Assembly (NCBI RefSeq): GCF_011075055.1
Contig: NW_025401152.1
Coordinates: forward strand, 1-64,000
DNA from: Mangifera indica
Lineage: Eukaryota > Streptophyta > Magnoliopsida > Sapindales > Anacardiaceae
Length of the DNA stretch: 64,000 bases
Direction: 5' to 3'
Part shown: one piece after another, positions 46,680-58,477 of the stretch
Layout: the number at the start of each line of letters is the position of its first letter
Position numbering within the stretch: the stretch's first letter is position 1
Translations under genes and position numbers: made by a program
Notes under the pieces: model-generated
Database searches by the model: none
What the model was told of the DNA's origin: nothing
Seen by the model: the letters and a program-made list of their open reading frames with translations, nothing else

Positions 46680-47242
46680 TGTTATAGATTTATATTTCTG
46701 AACCCAAAGATAATCCGATCCGAATAATATAAACGCGGAAAACAGGAAAAAATAGAATAACAAGATTTACTTGGTTCGGATGTCGTAAACGAAATCCTAC
46801 ATCCAAGGCAGAGGTGTTCCTCTAGTCAAATCCACTAATATCAAGTTCGATTTACAATATACAAACACACGTATCTCTCACTGTACATCAAAACAATATA
46901 CAAGCAAAATACACGGCAATACAAAGTCAAAGAGCACCTGACTTCACCGTAGAGACAACGCACATCGAACTCAGAGAGCAAACACAGCCACACAGCAGCC
47001 CAAGACGCACAAGACGCACAAGAACAGAGAAGAAGAAAACCAGCAGCTCACGCCTTTCTTTTCTCTCTATTCTCTTATCACTCTCTGCTTTAGTCGGCCA
47101 ATATTATGTTTATATAGTTAGGTCAACAAAGATGCATGCCCAACAAGTTTACCAAACTGCCCTCACTTATAAATGAAATGACCCATGCATCCTTAAGCTC
47201 TAATTACGCTACTGCCCTTATAGTTTTTAAACAAATATTACA
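46680..47242 (-). repeat. 3' LTR of the Copia element
   Basis: 563 bp, TGTTATAG..ATATTACA as read on the plus strand. It is downstream of the coding region on the minus strand. It differs from the other LTR at about eight positions, mostly C/T and A/G changes. Confidence 0.95.
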
Positions 47243-47256
47243 AACTCCACCTTGTT
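47243..47256 (-). other. Polypurine tract
   Basis: Read on the minus strand, CAAGGTGGAGTT abuts the 3' LTR; this is the typical Copia plus-strand primer. Confidence 0.7.
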
Positions 47257-47317
47257 TGAAAACTACAAGACTCAAACATGAATTTAACTAGCCAAAAAAC
47301 ACCTCTGCAAGACAGAC

Positions 47318-50300
47318 TCACAACTTTCCAATTTGCAATAAGTCTAAGGCACTCTTAAACTTATTTATTGGAACCACCTTTGTCAAAATATCAACAGGAT
47401 TCACCTCTGAAGCAATTTTCTCCAGAATTACCTGACCTCTAGACAAAATTTCTCTTATAAAATGCAACCTAACATCTATATGTTTTGTTCTCTCATGAAA
47501 AGCACTATTTTTAGACAGATGTATTGCACTTTGTGAGTCACAATAGATCACAGGAATACCACAATGCAGTCCCAACTCTTCTGTTATACCTTTCAACCAC
47601 AAAGCTTCTTTTGTAGCCTCTGTCAATGCAACATATTCAGCTTCTGTTGTAGACAAAGCAACAATATGTTGAAGACAACTCTTCCAGCTTATCACATTAT
47701 CACCAAATGTGAAAATATAGCCATTTAGAGACCTCCTCTTGTCTAAATCTGCAGCATAATCTGAATCACAGTATCCTTTAACATGTAAACTGTTAGTATC
47801 AGATGCAGTATATACAAGACCAACATCACATGACCCTTTCAAGTATCTTAATACCCATTTTACAGCATTCCAATGTGCTTTACAAGGTTTTCCCATAAAC
47901 CTACTCACCAAACTAATTGCATAAGCAATATCAGGCCTGAATCCTATCATAACATACATTAAGCTACCTACCACATTTGCATATGGAATCTTTTTCATAT
48001 ATTCAGATTCATCAGTAGTTAAATCATGCAAAACAGACATCAATTTGAAATGAGCACCTATAGGAGTATTCACAGATTTAGCATCATGCATACCATACAA
48101 TTCAAGAACCTTTTTAACATATTCAGATTGAGATAAAGTTAAAATACCTTTAATTCTATCTCTGTTAATATCCATTCCTAAGATTCTTTTTGCATGTCCT
48201 AAATCTTTCATTTCAAATTCATCTTTTAACAATTTTTTCAACCTAGTTAAATCACTTATTTTCTTTGAAACAATAAGCATATCATCCACATATATCAACA
48301 AGTAAACATAGCTGCCTGTTTCAGTTTTACAAAAGTAAACACAATTATCAAATTCACTTCTAGAAAAGCCAATGGAGAGCATATAGTCATCAAACCTTTT
48401 ATACCATTGTCTTGGTGACTGTTTTAGGCCATATAATGACCTTTTTAGTAAGCAAACCATATCTTCAGATCCAGGTTTCTCAAAACCCTCTGGTTGCTCC
48501 ATATAAATCTGCTCTTCTAGATTACCATGAAGGAAGGCAGTAGTAACATCTAGCTGTTCAAGTTCTAAATCAAATAACACCACAGCAGATAAAATAAGTC
48601 TTATTGATATATGTTTAACAACAGGTGAAAAAATCTCATGATAGTCAATGCCTTCTACTTGGGAAAAACCCTTTGCAACAACTCTAGCCTTAAACCTTCC
48701 ATTTTCAAAGCCTGGAGCAGCAGGTTTTCTTTTAAAAACCCATTTACAACCTATAATCCTTTTATTTTCAGGTCTTTTAACAAGAATCCATGTGTTATTT
48801 TTATGCAGAGAATCAATTTCAGCTTGCATGGCATTTAACCATTCCTTTTTGTGTTTACTCATATAGGCTTGTTTGAAATTTAAAGGATCATTCAATTCAA
48901 TGCAATCACCTATATTAAATGCATATGATATAAGATCTGCATGAGCATATTTAGATGGCAGTTTAATAGCTCTTCTAGTCCTATCTCTAGCCAATTGATA
49001 ATCAGAAAAATCACTGTCTAAACTACTTTGACTCTGACTCTGTGATGGTTGCTGGTTCAAACCTCTATATTCATACTTTGAAGCATGAATTGGATCTGAG
49101 CCTAAACCAGATCCATCACTTGACTCAACACTAGCTGAATTTCTCAAGTCAGAATTCTCCACCTCAATATGAACCTGTTTAGACTGAAATTGGTTAGAGA
49201 TAAACAGATCTTTATAAAAAGAAAATTAATTAAACACAACATCCCTGCTAACCACACATCTTAATTCATCAATTAACCAAACTTTATAACCCTTAGTCCC
49301 TGTAGGGTATCCGAAGAAAGCAGCCTTTAAGGCTCTAGGGTTCAGTTTATCTTGTTTCACATGGATATAGGCAAGACATCCAAAAGGTCTCAAGTGATTT
49401 AAATTTGGTGGTTTACCAGACCACAGTTCAATAGGAGTCTTAAAATTAATAGCAAAAGAAGGTGATCTATTAATCAAATAACAAGCAGTAGCAACTGCTT
49501 CAGCCCAGAATTTCTTACTCAATCCTGAGTCAGCTAACATGCATCTTACTTTGTTCAGAATAGTCTTATTCATTCTTTCAGCAAGACCATTCTGCTGAGG
49601 AGTGTGTGCATGGGTTCTATGTCTCAAGATTCCAAATTGTTTACAAAAATCAGTAAACCGTTTGTTACAAAATTCAAGACCATTATCTGTTCTTAAAACT
49701 TTTAGTTTCTTATTTGTTTGATTTTCCACAAGAGTTTTCCATTCTTTAAAAAACTCAAAAGCTTGATCTTTAGTTTTTAAAAAATAAACCCAAACTCTTC
49801 TTGAAAAATCATCCACAAAGGTTAAAAAATAATGAGCATTAGACAGAGAACTAGGTACCTGAGGAGAACCCCACAGATCTGAATGCACATAATCAAGAAT
49901 GTTCTTTGATCTATGAGTAGCAGCTGCAAACCTCAATCTTTGTGACTTCCCTAAAACACAATTCTCACAAAACTCTAATGCTGAAATTCTGTTAGAATTA
50001 ATCAAGTTTTGTTTACCAAGTTCTTGCAAACCCAAGAAACTAATGTGTCCTAGCCTTTTATGCCACAAAATAGTTTCATCCACCTTATCAGGTTTAGAAG
50101 ACATTGAGTCACTAACAGCTGTTCCCTCTAAAATGTATAACCCATTTATCAATTTAGCTCTCATTACTACTAAAGCACCTCTCATTATTTTAAGCACACC
50201 CTTTTCAGATTTATAAGAATAACCATTGGAATCTAACAAACCTAAAGATATTAGGTTTCTTCTCAATTTAGGAACTAATCTAACATCATTGAGAATTTTA

Positions 50301-51295
50301 ATAGAACCATCAGCAAGTTTTAGTTTAATAGCACCTATACCTGTTACCTCACATGCATCATCATTACCCATTAAGAGTTTTCCCCCATTTATCTGTTTTA
50401 GATCTATAAACCAGTCTTTTCTAGGTGTCATGTGATAGGTGCATCCTGAATCTAAAACTCATTCTTCCCTAGACAACCCCTCAGTTAAAACTAAAACTTC
50501 AGCACTGTCATAGCCATCAAGTAGATTTACAGACTCATGTTTTTCATTATTTGAAGGAAAATTCAGTTTCTTTCTTTCAGGGCAGTTTCTTTTCATGTGG
50601 CCTTCTTTATGACAATTCCAACAAACTCTTCTTGGCCTAGATTTAGATCTATTAAATCTTTTATTTTTTTGTTGAAATTTCTTTTCAGTTCTGCCTCTTA
50701 CTTGCAAGCCTTCACCTATGGTTTTCTTTTCTATCTTCATTTCTAAATCTTTTGACTTAAGAGCCCTTAAGACATCTTCTAAAGAAAGAGACTCTCTACC
50801 ATATTTAATAGCAGCTTTTACATCTTTAAAAGTTTCAGGCAGTGAGTTCAAAATAATAATGGCTTGATTTTCATCAGAAATTTTCTCTTCTATATTAGCC
50901 AAATTAATAGTAATTTTATTGAACTCATCTAAGTTTTCTTCTAAAGACTTTCCTGGATCCATTTTAAAACCAAACAGTTGCTCTTTCAAATATATTTTAT
51001 TAGTCAAAGATTTAGTCATATAAAGAGATTCAAGCTTCAACCATAATTTTGCAGCAGTACTAACATCATCAACTTGTCTTAAAACATTATCAGATAGATG
51101 TAAAATAAGCAAGCTATAAGCAGTTTCAAGTACCTCAGCCTTCTGAGATTCTGTCATATCAGAAGGTAAAGCATCTATACCCTCCAAGGCCTTTGCACAC
51201 CTTTGATGCACCAAAACAGCCCTCATCTTTTTCCTCCAAATATTAAAATCATTTTTTCCATTAAACTGTTCTATTTCCAACCTTGTTGACCCCAT
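47318..51295 (-). pseudogene. Copia gag-pol polyprotein with two in-frame stops
   Basis: One continuous reading frame of about 1325 codons is broken only by TGA at 50459-50461 and TAA at 49226-49228; no frameshift was seen. Order: gag (51295-50460) with a CCHC zinc knuckle at residues 225-238. The aspartic protease site DSG follows right after the first stop. Next are the pre-integrase HKRLGH and CENCVLGK motifs, then integrase with HSDLWGSP, FVDDFSRR and LRTDNGLEF. After the second stop come reverse transcriptase with YVDDMLIV and RNase H with CDSDYA and STTEAEYVAL. The integrase-before-RT order defines Copia. The two stops remove a single product, so this copy could move only with help from another element. 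Confidence 0.95.
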
Positions 51296-51561
51296 TATGT
51301 TCTTTTTCTTTTTCTTTTAGTTTCTTTAATCCTACAAGTACCAAAAGAAAATACAACAGTACCAAGAAAGCAAAGCACTCACAACATGAACACAATCTTT
51401 CCGAAAATATTCACATATATCAACAAACACAGCACATATATTTCACCAAAATATATTGCAAAGCATGAAAACCAAACACGCCTCAAGATATACACAAGCA
51501 GCCGAATATAAACGGAAAAGAAGCAAAAATAGGTCACAAGATCACAGATCGGAAAGATCTT

Positions 51562-51580
51562 TTGTGGCTCTGATACCACT
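51562..51580 (-). other. Primer-binding site (initiator tRNA-Met)
   Basis: Read on the minus strand, directly after the 5' LTR: AG then TGGTATCAGAGCCACAAA. It is complementary to the 3' end of plant initiator tRNA-Met, the usual Copia primer. Confidence 0.9.
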
Positions 51581-52143
51581 TGTTATAGATTTATATTTCC
51601 GAACCCAAAGATAATCCGATCCGAACAATATAAACGCGAAAAACAGGAAAAAATAGAATAACAAGATTTACTTGGTTCGGATCTCGTAAACGAAATCCTA
51701 CATCCAAGGCAGAGGTGTTCCTCTAGTCAAATCCACTAATATCAAGTTCGATTTACAATATACAAACACACGTATCTCTCACTGTACATCAAAACAATAT
51801 ACAAGCAAAATACACGGCAATACAAAGTCAAAGAGCACCTGACTTCACCGTAGAGACAACGCACATCGAACTCAGAGAGCAAACACAGCCACACAGCAAC
51901 CCAAGACGCACAAGACGCACAAGAACAGAGAAGAAGAAAACCAGCAGCTCACGCCTCTCTTTTCTCTCTATTCTCTCATCACTCTCTGCTTTAGTCGGCC
52001 AATATTATGTTTATATAGTTAGGTCAACAAAGATGCATGCCCAGCAAGTTTACCAAACTGCCCTCACTTATAAATGAAATGACCCATGCATCCTTAAGCT
52101 CTAATTACGCTACTGCCCTTATAGTTTTTAAACAAATATTACA
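51581..52143 (-). repeat. 5' LTR of the Copia element
   Basis: 563 bp, same limits as the other LTR and followed by CCATA. It contains a TATATAG site (about 52012-52018) that could drive minus-strand transcription if read in reverse. Confidence 0.95.
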
Positions 52144-52148
52144 CCATA

Positions 52149-52980
52149 AAAATAAATCTAAAGAAGTGGTGTAAGACAACTCTCCTCTCTAGACAGATGT
52201 CATAGGAGCAAAGTCAAAAGAGAGTTAATAGGTTAGAGGTAGCTTATAAATAAAAACAAAACTTGACAAACGAAGAAAAAAAATATAATATTATAGACTA
52301 TAATGAGGATGAAAAGAGAGACTAAAAGACCACAGAGGAATGAGAATGTATCGAGCTAAAAATGGTATGAATTTGCAAGCGAAAACAATGTCATTTTCCA
52401 ATTGTGCTGTATCACAATATCTTCTTTGAAGGTATGAGATGTTATGACTTAGGAGTGACAATGTGCAATGTGAATTTCAAAATTTACGATGTTATGACAA
52501 TTTTTTGCAAGAATTTTGGGTTTTGTAGGTGAGAAAAATAGTGGTGGTGGTGGGCTTTAAAGGTTTCGAATGTTATGATTGTTTGGTTGCACGTAGTATT
52601 GAAAAATTGTACACAATGTTAAAACCACGATGACAATGTGATAACTTAATCATATAATCATTGTAAATTAAAAGTTTGGTTAACAACAATACAAGAGTGG
52701 TGATAATGAAGAACGAACAATCACATTTTGGAAGGTGGACGCAAATTTTATAAATTTAATAGAGGAGAAGGGAACAAACTATTATTTTAGTTTCAATAAA
52801 GATAAAGAATATTTGTTTTTTTAAAATAAATATATATTAGTGAAATTTCTCAAACTTAAAAATAAGAAATTACAATATATAAAGTCTCGTCATTGATTTA
52901 TTTTTTATGTGTCATAATTCGGAAATAGAAAAAAATCTTGTCTTGTTGAATAATAATCTATCGTAGGAAGTTGAATTAAC
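52149..52980. other. Spacer before ERF copy 2
   Basis: No gene and no obvious transposon terminus were seen. Unlike the regions before ERF copies 1 and 3, it has no MULE-type element next to the promoter. Similarity with copies 1 and 3 begins only near 52990. Confidence 0.45.
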
Positions 52981-53057
52981 GATGCCATTGACTGCCAATG
53001 AGATCAAATACCACCTGGCAACCAGTCTCCGCGTCTACTCAGCGTACAGCTGGCAGC

Positions 53058-53096
53058 CACGTGGATTATCGGCTTTCCCTTTAAAGATCCGCAGTA
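53058..53096 (+). promoter_or_regulatory. G-box and TATA-like site of ERF copy 2
   Basis: CACGTG (53058-53063) in the same GGCAGCCACGTGGAT context as the other copies. The downstream TATA site has changed to CCCTTTAAAGATCC. Confidence 0.5.
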
Positions 53097-53138
53097 TTTG
53101 TTTCCAGCCATTGAAATGATTCTGTTGCTTTGTGGAAG

Positions 53139-53657
53139 ATGGAGAAGCAGCCCTTCAAAAAACTGAAACTGGAAGCTGAACGACTTCGAGCCGAAAAGGA
53201 ACACAATATCATCGTCTCTGCTCTTACTCACGTAATCACAGGCGACTTTCAAAGTATCAACAACCATGAACAATTATACACAATGTTACCACTGCCGCCG
53301 GATGGTGACACTTGTCAGGTATGCAAAATCAAGGGCTGTTTAGGCTGCAATCTCTTCCCCTCTGCTGAAGACGATGGAAATGTTGTAAAAGAGGACACAA
53401 ATGAGAAGAAGAGGATCAAGTACAGAGGTGTTAGAGAGAGGCCATCGGGCAAATGGGCATCTGAGATTTGGGATCCATCACGAAGAGAAAAAGTGTGGCT
53501 TGGCACGTTCGAGACGAAGGAGGCTGCTGCCAGGGCTCATGATAAGGCAGCCATTGAATTTCGTCACTTGCGTGGACTTAAAACCAAGCTTAATTTTCCG
53601 TTTTCCGACTACAATGCCACTTACAGGCACCATGGGAATGGAAACGGAGAGCATTAA
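53139..53657 (+). CDS. AP2/ERF transcription factor, copy 2 (longest)
   Basis: 172 residues, single exon, ATG at 53139. It has the same layout as copies 1 and 3: N-terminal [18 protein letters not shown], the C-X2-C-X4-C-X2-C motif ([12 protein letters not shown]), and an AP2 domain with RPSGKW, EIWDP and [14 protein letters not shown]. It reads through the position of the stop in the other copies and ends [11 protein letters not shown], which is probably the ancestral C-terminus, because the other two copies keep nearly the same codons after their stop. It has ASEIWD where the others have AAEIWD, and AHDKAA for AYDKAA; both replace strongly conserved AP2 residues. It is clearly more diverged from copies 1 and 3 than they are from each other. 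Confidence 0.85.
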   Translation: MEKQPFKKLKLEAERLRAEKEHNIIVSALTHVITGDFQSINNHEQLYTMLPLPPDGDTCQVCKIKGCLGCNLFPSAEDDGNVVKEDTNEKKRIKYRGVRERPSGKWASEIWDPSRREKVWLGTFETKEAAARAHDKAAIEFRHLRGLKTKLNFPFSDYNATYRHHGNGNGEH

Positions 53658-54590
53658 CAACAGAACAGTTTATACGATTGTTGGATATCTAGGTAGAAAC
53701 TTAGAGTCTGCTACCTTGGCAGTTGGCAGAGAACTAGTGAATTTAAGAGCATTTTATTCATTTATTTATGTAATTCATTCTTTCAGGGAATTCTTTGACC
53801 TGGTTGTAACTGAAAAGAAAGACAAGAACTAGGAGAGAAGAAGTAGGGGTAAGAGAAACCGATGAATTCAATTTTGTTTTATCATTATTTGATTGAATTA
53901 TTGAAGTTGTCCCCACTTTTACTTTTCTTGATTAACATGTGGAGAGAATTGACAGATGAAAGTAAACGATGGATTTTTTGTTTTTTAAAAGGTCAAAAGT
54001 AACATTCCCGAAAGATAGAAAATTATTTGACCCTTCCAATGAAATTTCATTCTAAAGGAAAGTCTTTTATTCTTTGATCTCCATTTCTCCGTCCTCTTTG
54101 CAAACCCTAATCAAAACTCTTCTCCATCTTTCACTTTCCCAATTCTTTATTCTCTGCAATAAATAGTAGCCTAACCAACAGTTTTAATGCATTAGAAAAA
54201 AATTAAACAAAGAGTCTGTTACGGGTAATTACAGAAAAGGAAACAACAATAGCTTCTGCGTTTCTGTAGGCTAAGATGTGTAGTTTGAAAACGAGAAAGA
54301 ACGTGAGAAATAAGCGGGGAAAAATAGAGAAGGATGGAGAGAAGAAAAGGACGGTCGGGAATAAGAGAGGAGGAAAATTGTTGAGAATATGAGAGACGAG
54401 AGATGGGTAAAGGAAAATTGTTGAGAATATTATTTTAAATAATTACATAATAACACATAATTGTACCCTTCAAACTTGTCGGGTTATAACCACTCCTAAA
54501 TAATGTTTTGTTGAGAATCTTAATGGTGGTGCTTTGTACTGGTTTTCAGACAGCCCATCAGCTTCGCCTGACAGTTGTTAAGACATAAAA
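53658..54590. other. Downstream spacer of ERF copy 2
   Basis: It is homologous to 35386-35535 followed directly by 36205-36770, without the about 650-bp segment between them. Similarity fades near 54400. No gene. Confidence 0.6.
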
Positions 54591-55346
54591 GGCCAAAGGA
54601 GTATTTTCCGTTCAAATTTGAATGTAAGGATAAAGGAATATTGATGGGATTTCAAAAATTAAAATATATGGTACTGTTAAAATTTTTTAAAAACTTTATT
54701 TTTCTCTGCCTTTTAAAAACTTGCATTTTGACTCTTATCTCAACTTTGAAAAATAACTGTTTATTCCACTCTCTCCCATCCCAAATCTCTATAGTTTGTT
54801 ACAAACTTTGATAATGATGATAGTGACAACCAATTGGTTTTAGTGTCCTTCAACCTTCTTTGTGTCTTTCTCTGTTGTCGCCAATGACACTAGACAAAGG
54901 CCAATGAAGCCTAAACGACGATGAAGAAGTTTTATCGAATTAGCTCTAAACAATGAAAATCTGTCATGTTTTTTATCAATTCAGTTTTAAATTTGGATGA
55001 ACGTCATTAAAAGTCCATTCTTCAGCCATGAATGTATTCGTTGTGCATCATATTTGGATGATACATGATAATCCATCACGTTTGTGGTTAGAGAAGGAAA
55101 TAAATAAATGAAACCTTAAGAGTGAAAAAATAATTTTTTAAACTTTTGGATGAAAGAAAAAATATTAGTTTTTTAAATTAAAAAAGAAAAATAAAATAAA
55201 ATTTTAATTTTTTTAATTTTATTATTTAATGACAATTTTACCTTCATAATCAACAAGTTTTAACAAAAATTTCATATCGAATAGATAATTAAGTTTTTGA
55301 TACCTCTCTTTACATTAAACCTTACATAAGAATAAGTCTTTTAGCC
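54591..55346. mobile_element. MULE-type element, 756 bp, diverged
   Basis: The left end is GGCCAAAGGAGTATTTTCCG and the right end, reverse-complemented, is GGCTAAAAGACTTATTCTTATG. The flanks GACATAAAA (54582-54590) and TAGATAAAA (55347-55355) match at 7 of 9 positions, a worn target duplication. It contains no transposase. The internal TTGTTAATTT-type arms are weaker than in other members. Confidence 0.6.
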
Positions 55347-56006
55347 TAGATAAAATTATACCGTCGGGTGTCACATAAGCACAGACGCACGGTTATCTCA
55401 GTTTACATAATGCTTTCGCAAAATTAGACATAACTCATGATAACAGGAAATGAAGGGAGGAGAAGCATCTGAATCTGATTCTAAAGTCTTTTCTGATTCC
55501 TGAAACATCTACCATATTAAATCTACAATAAAAGTGATGAAAGAACAGAATGAGAGGTGAGTATTCCCCCAAGCTCACATTTATCATTACTAACAAGAAC
55601 ATAAAAAATCAGCAACATCATAAATATTTTTGATACATCAATACCAAGAGATTAACAATAAAGTTTGCAGCCTAGAAAGGACAAATAAAGGAATCGATAG
55701 ACCACAACCCACCATTAAACAATACTTATCAACAGTGGTGTGGCTACCATCCCACCTAATACACTAGAATCTATTCCTCCCTCAATTCTTCTTCAAAAGA
55801 CCCAAAACTGCTATTATCAACCAGTTCTGCAAACTTACATTACAAAAACCAGTATAGCTTTAATTATATTGGCACCGAACCGCACACTTGACATTCCATT
55901 TTTATTCAATGAACCATGCCATATATAAAGAAAAATTTCATCCCAAAATGTTACCCTTCCTTCCGGCACTCTTTTCTCAATCGAAGAAGCTCATCCTGCA
56001 TCATGC

Positions 56007-56552
56007 TCATGATGGTGCTGATGTCCCACTTGTGGTCTGTTTAGCCACATAAATCTGCTTCATCTTTGCAGGGCCAAAACCCTTTTCTGCACTTAAAGAC
56101 TGGTTCCGCCCATGGAACCCTATTCTTCGGTGGGACCATTCGCCCCCAGAACTATTCTTCTGTGAAATGCCACTTCCTCTTTGATAACTGTACCCTGAAG
56201 AACTATTGTACTGGTGGGAAGAAGTATTCTTTTGCTGCGAAGACTGAGGCACATTGCTGCTACTGCTATTCTGAACAATATCACTCTTGCCAGCATCTGT
56301 AATGGTGCTTAGAGACAAGCTCTTAGCAACAACATTCTGTGTTGAAGTCCCAGGACCAGTAGAGCTTGCTGAGTCAACTAACCCCAGTTCATCAGGCAAC
56401 TGGGTGACGGTTGCATCACTAGCTGCATGAAAATTTCTGCTGCTATCAGAGGGTGTTGATGTTTGGGACCTATTTGCATTAGATGACTGGTCCACAGGAG
56501 GTCCATAGTTATATTGTAGAGGAAGTACACCATCTGGCTGTTGTTGCAATGG
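56007..56552 (-). pseudogene. 3' exon of the Ser/Gln-rich protein, copy 2, cut at the junction
   Basis: Homologous to 40589-41245. The frame is open from the duplication junction (56552) to TGA at 56007, about 181 codons, with the same SHRRIGFHGRNQSLSAEK and KMKQIYVAKQTTSGTSAPS ending. It lacks about 15 residues (the VGQNNIDTF region) present in copy 1. The upstream part, including the splice acceptor, was lost where copy 3 of the block begins, so it cannot be expressed as the original protein. Confidence 0.65.
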
Positions 56553-56556
56553 AATC
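56549..56556. other. Duplication junction
   Basis: Sequence matching copy 1 at about 41170 (TTGTTGCAATGG) switches within a few bases to sequence matching 33147 (TCTTAAAAATTAATTA). Both parents share AATC/ATC at the join, so it is a microhomology junction between the 3' gene exon and the interior of a MULE-type element. Confidence 0.85.
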
Positions 56557-57202
56557 TTAAAAATTAATTATTTCTCTTATAAGTAAAGTTTTAAAAAATG
56601 ACATTTTTACTTATAGGGTTTAGTTTTTACACTTTAGCGGTCTTTCTCTCCTAAAGTTTTCTTTTCTTTCGGTGATCTCTCTTCTCTCAATTAGATGTTC
56701 GACTGATGTCAAATGAGGTCGAGGAGATAAAGAGTTTTATCGGAAAGATGAAGCTCTTCATCAGTTGGCATTCTAGAAGAGGAGAAAGAGATTGTTGAAG
56801 TACAGTGATGCATCAAGAATCTTTGTTGAGGAAGATAGTGCTAGATTTGATGTTGGTGATTGAAAATTAAACCCAATGGGAGAAAATTTCATTTTTCAAA
56901 ACTTGGTATACAGGATAAATTTTTAGTTTTTAAGGTTTTGGAAGAGAAAAGAAAATTAAATTTTAATTTATTTTTAATATCATAGATGAAATAACGATTT
57001 TGCCTTTGAAACTAATAGACTTAACCCTCTATAAGTAGCTGTTTAATATTTTCAAAATTAAACAAAATTGTAAATCGTATACATACATATACATATATAT
57101 AATTTTAATTGGCAAAAGTTTTCAATTAGCAATTAGATATACAACTTATTTTTTTCATATTTATTTTGTTTTTTATCTATGTGTTATATATATATATTTT
57201 AT

Positions 57203-57374
57203 CAATAAAACTATGTGTACCCACTTTAGGTACACAAATGTGTACACATTTATATGTGTCATCATATGATTGGATGATTTTGAATTAAGAATAAAAAAAT
57301 AACCAATCATATAATGACATATATGAGTGTGTATATATTTGTGTACCCAAAGTGGGTACACATAGTATTGCTCG
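57203..57374. mobile_element. 172-bp hAT-like MITE, present only in copy 3
   Basis: The inverted ends are CAATAAAACTATGTGTACCC and (reverse complement) CGAGCAATACTATGTGTACC. The target duplication is TATTTTAT (57195-57202 and 57375-57382). The empty site is visible in copy 1 near 33798-33810, where a single TATTTTATATG is found. So this MITE moved after the duplication. It is the same length as the element at 28409. Confidence 0.92.
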
Positions 57375-58395
57375 TATTTTATATGTTTATACCACATTCT
57401 AGAAAATTATAAATCAAATAATTTTATTAAATATTATATATTTAGAAGTAAATGATTTTAATTGGTTCAAACTATAATCCAAACTGGATAAAACTGTATT
57501 TTTTTAGTTTAGGTTAAAACCTAAAATGATTTGGTTTGGTTTGAAAAATTTTCAAACTATTTTTTTAGTTTATTTTAAAAAAACTCTTAAATCATATCAA
57601 ATTAGACTATACACACCCTTAGTTCCACTCCAACCTTGTTGACAAAATTTTCTCACATTTGAATATAAAAAATTTATTTGATCCATCAAATTAAATGTTT
57701 GTTTTAATGTCAAAAGATGGATATTTTTGTTAATTTAAACCATATATAATATGATTAATATCACTTACACCCTTAATCATTTAAATAAAATTTATTCATA
57801 TTAACTATTTTATATTATTCTTTTTTCCACTTCAATTTTTTTCTTTTCGTCTTACTCTGTTTCGTTCTGCCCTTTATGTTTCTTTTTACATAGCAAAGGG
57901 CTACATTTTGTTGTCCTTCGTAGTTGTAAATGATTGTCTTTTTTATCATCTTTTATGGTCAAATCTAAAAGATAGATGAAAAACACCAATTGTTGATCGG
58001 AATGGTAGTTATTAGAGAAGGGAAATAAATTTTAAGGATGAAATATTAATTTTTCAAATTTTGAAAATAGGATAAAATATTAATTTTTAAAAATTGGGAG
58101 GAAAAAAATAATATAAATTTTCAGAGTTTTAAAATTTAATAATAAAATAATAATTTTATTTTTTTTCTTAATTAAAAATTTTAATAATAATAATAAATAG
58201 GTGTTTAAATTTTTAAACTATTGTTGGTGTACAATTAAGATTGGGTTAAATCTGGAGTGCGAAATAGTTCTGGTCAAAAAGGGAAGAAAAAATTTATCGT
58301 ACGAAATCGAATTTATGAAGCGATTTTGACCACCAACGACAGCAAATCCCACCTCGCAACCAGTCTCCTTGTCTAACCAGCGTACAGCTGGCAGC

Positions 58396-58424
58396 CACGT
58401 GGATGCTTACCCTTTCCCTATAAG
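58396..58424 (+). promoter_or_regulatory. G-box and TATA box of ERF copy 3
   Basis: CACGTG (58396-58401) and CTATAAG (58418-58424), as in copy 1, with the MULE-type terminus ending about 120 bp upstream. Confidence 0.55.
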
Positions 58425-58477
58425 AATCTGAAATCTTTCTTTCCAGCCTCTAACATGAATCTGTTGTTTACTGGAAG

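Larger units (their letters stand above)
46680..52143 (-). mobile_element. Ty1/Copia LTR retrotransposon, nearly intact
   Basis: This is a complete 5464-bp element on the minus strand. Both LTRs are 563 bp (46680-47242 and 51581-52143), start TG and end CA, and are flanked by a perfect 5-bp target duplication CCATA (46675-46679 and 52144-52148). By eye the LTRs differ at about eight substitutions (about 1.4 percent), so the insertion is young. The internal region has a tRNA-iMet primer site, a gag-pol frame with two nonsense codons and a polypurine tract. It separates ERF copy 1 and PPR pseudogene copy B from ERF copy 2. Confidence 0.97.
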
